From Atopsyche davidsoni (Eukaryota; Arthropoda; Insecta; Trichoptera; Hydrobiosidae), in NCBI GenBank assembly GCA_022113835.1, contig JAILWY010000029.1:5424001-5488000 (forward strand): a DNA stretch of 64,000 bases. The letters run 5' to 3'. The notes beneath the pieces are model-generated. The model was not told the origin of the DNA. It saw only the letters and a list, made by a program, of their open reading frames with translations, and ran no database searches. Each line of letters starts with the position of its first letter. Positions within the stretch are counted from its first letter, which is position 1. This document shows, piece by piece, positions 62,251 to 64,000 of this stretch. Made by a program: the position numbers and the translations under genes.

Positions 62251-63547
62251 TGCAACGCGACATAACACCTAAGATTTTAGTTTTTCTGATGTAATAACGC
62301 CATGGTACAAATAAACTAGGACGTTTTGATAGTCACAAAGCATGGTTTACTTTTAGACTTGGTGCAGCAAAAGACTCCACGTATTGCACCTGGCCATAAT
62401 CATTTTGCAGAATTTCGATTGCCTTATTCTGATTGTACAAATATGCTAATGTTTTTTTTCTTCTTCTATTGCAGGTATGCCTCGACCGCACCCATTAGTT
62501 ATAACGCGTCATGTTGGTATGTCTTGATTATTATTAAATATTAAATAAACCTGCATATTTTTTTTTACCCATTCGTGGTTATTATGTGCACAGGTGTGTG
62601 AGACAGAGTTGGGATTCGAACCCTCACTACAAATTCTTCTGGCAAAAACGCTATTTATTTCAGATAGAAAACAGAGGCTTATATTATTTTTATCTTGGAA
62701 ATTTAGTGATTTGGGGCATGCAGTGATTCGTGAACTATCCGACAGGATGGTCGTTCTGCAATTAGTGTTTCGGTGTCACCTGTGTGCCTCGTTAGCAATG
62801 AACGCGAATTCACACCTGGCCGGCGCAGGTATGCGATAAAGCACATCGCCGGGTCTTTGTCTTGTGATGATCTTCATAGGATTATTTATAAAATTGATCT
62901 ACCTCGAATATGTCATCATTTAAGATTTTTTAAAATCAAAACTGAGTGATCGATACGATAAAAAACGTACGTTTTTAAAAATTAAATGTTACACGCCCAA
63001 GGTCTAAAAATTTGGGTGTTGCCAGTTATTCTGCTTGGAAATAAAAATGGCGATGGCTTCCGCCGGGGACATCTTCAACTGTGCATATTATTGAATACAT
63101 TCTACGCCATTACGACTTCGCATTCTCGATCCATTCATTCATATGGACCGGCACGCCGTCGCTGGTTCGCCACGCCATCGTACGCGACACTTTACAATTT
63201 GTTATTTTTCTTTGTTTCATATTTTTAAAATTTTATTTCTGTATAAAACTGGGCACTGTGCCAATAATCTAATCTACTTAAAATATTTCTATAGTAATAA
63301 CTTGTCTCTCGCGTATTTAGAAAACCGCTAAATTAAAAAACAAAAAAAAGCCTGTTTTAGATTTTACTAGAAAAATAATTTTACTAGATGTATTGCTTTT
63401 ATTTTACCAAAATTTTTCGTTTCGTTATTTATTTATTTTTGGTCGTTTTTATAATAATTATTTTCGGTCCGAGGACATTTTGTCGCTTACGACGGTGTGG
63501 CGACGCACTCGAGCGCCTCCGACTATCGACCAGTCCAGGCCCTGCTC
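62251..63547. other. Presumed intronic DNA with a SINE fragment
   Basis: The minus strand at 62607-62631 has GAGGGTTCGAATCCC, a B-box-like sequence. A GC-richer patch lies at 63460-63545. No exon could be supported. Confidence 0.35.
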
Positions 63548-63856
63548 TAGGGATGGGCACGATCGGGTGACTTCTAATTTATCCGAATTATAACATACCC
63601 CGCCGCAAGAGTGTAGTCTCGTGCAGTTTACTTTAGTATAGCTATAAATATTTTTTCAATTTTAGACCATCGTCGTGTTTTCATCATCATATTTGAAATA
63701 TTTGACAGAAACAATATTTTTAAAATTTTTAATTTTTAGCTCGAAAGTATCGTCGATATGATTAGTTGCAGATTTTTTTTTACATGTGCCAAAAACGAAT
63801 CTACCCCAAATTCGATCAGATATTCTCCATTGAACGGGTTATTGTGCCCATCTCTA
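63548..63856. mobile_element. hAT-like MITE with TAGGGATGGGCAC ends
   Basis: TAGGGATGGGCACGATCGG at the left and TTATTGTGCCCATCTCTA at the right are imperfect inverted repeats (13 bp with one mismatch). No convincing 8-bp duplication. Confidence 0.5.
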
Positions 63857-64000
63857 GCGGCGACCTTCCCTCTGAGCTATTTTCCCTGATGGGGTTAATC
63901 GTGAATATTAAAAACCACTACCCTTGAATGCTTCACTCTAAATTCCGCACCGAAGTAATTGCTTCTCCGGGAGCTCTTTGCTACGTGCTTTATAGGCATT

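Overview
The window is eukaryotic and almost certainly from an insect, with Lepidoptera a reasonable guess. It has spliced genes with GT-AG introns, a ZAD-type zinc-finger gene, an R1-like LINE, mariner, hAT and piggyBac relics, and tRNA-derived SINEs. These sit in AT-rich DNA. I reconstructed the exon structures by hand from reading frames, splice sites and codon phase. Phases close exactly for every multi-exon model given here.

Layout: 1-2947 (+) is the 3' end of a pyrroline-5-carboxylate reductase gene; its introns hold a tandem pair of hAT relics, a solo LTR, a tRNA-SINE and a mariner relic. 3875-8795 (-) is a nine-exon gene for a type I membrane protein: signal peptide, two Sushi domains, a MAM domain, a somatomedin-B domain, a Thr/Pro mucin stalk, a transmembrane helix and a short tail. 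A decayed copy of its last exon lies at 10.5-10.9 kb. 13392-18787 (+) is an 11-exon ZAD plus 11-finger C2H2 gene. 21.4-39.7 kb is a small cluster of related two-exon C2H2 genes (three intact, one orphan first exon). All share a short N-terminal module encoded by exon 1, rich in psi-K-x-E (SUMO-type) motifs, joined in phase 0 to a finger array in exon 2. The cluster is broken up by a gypsy pol fragment carrying a nested LTR, two copies of a repeat with 115-bp internal tandem units, a mariner relic, an R1-like LINE and a piggyBac relic. 40216-40908 (+) is a two-exon THAP-domain gene with one in-frame TGA inside the C2CH motif.

From 43977 a single first coding exon opens with good start context and a GTAAGG donor. 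The remaining ~20 kb to the window end contains no exon I can support. It is either the first intron of that gene or intergenic DNA, and it holds many non-autonomous transposons (hAT, piggyBac-like and pogo-like MITEs, SINEs), a GC-rich island near 51 kb, a C-rich simple repeat and a perfect 16-bp-stem hairpin.

Functionally, the window combines one metabolic enzyme (proline synthesis), one adhesion or receptor-like surface protein, and a group of DNA-binding proteins (ZAD-C2H2, module-C2H2, THAP). The transcription-factor part appears to be evolving by local duplication, finger gain and loss, and transposon damage. The most notable signals are: (1) the shared SUMO-motif N-terminal module, including an orphan copy; (2) a run of near-identical RxDDLKK fingers predicted to read tandem GCG triplets; (3) an LTR inserted exactly at a splice donor; (4) the Sushi-Sushi-MAM-SMB-stalk-TM architecture; (5) the THAP gene with a single stop.
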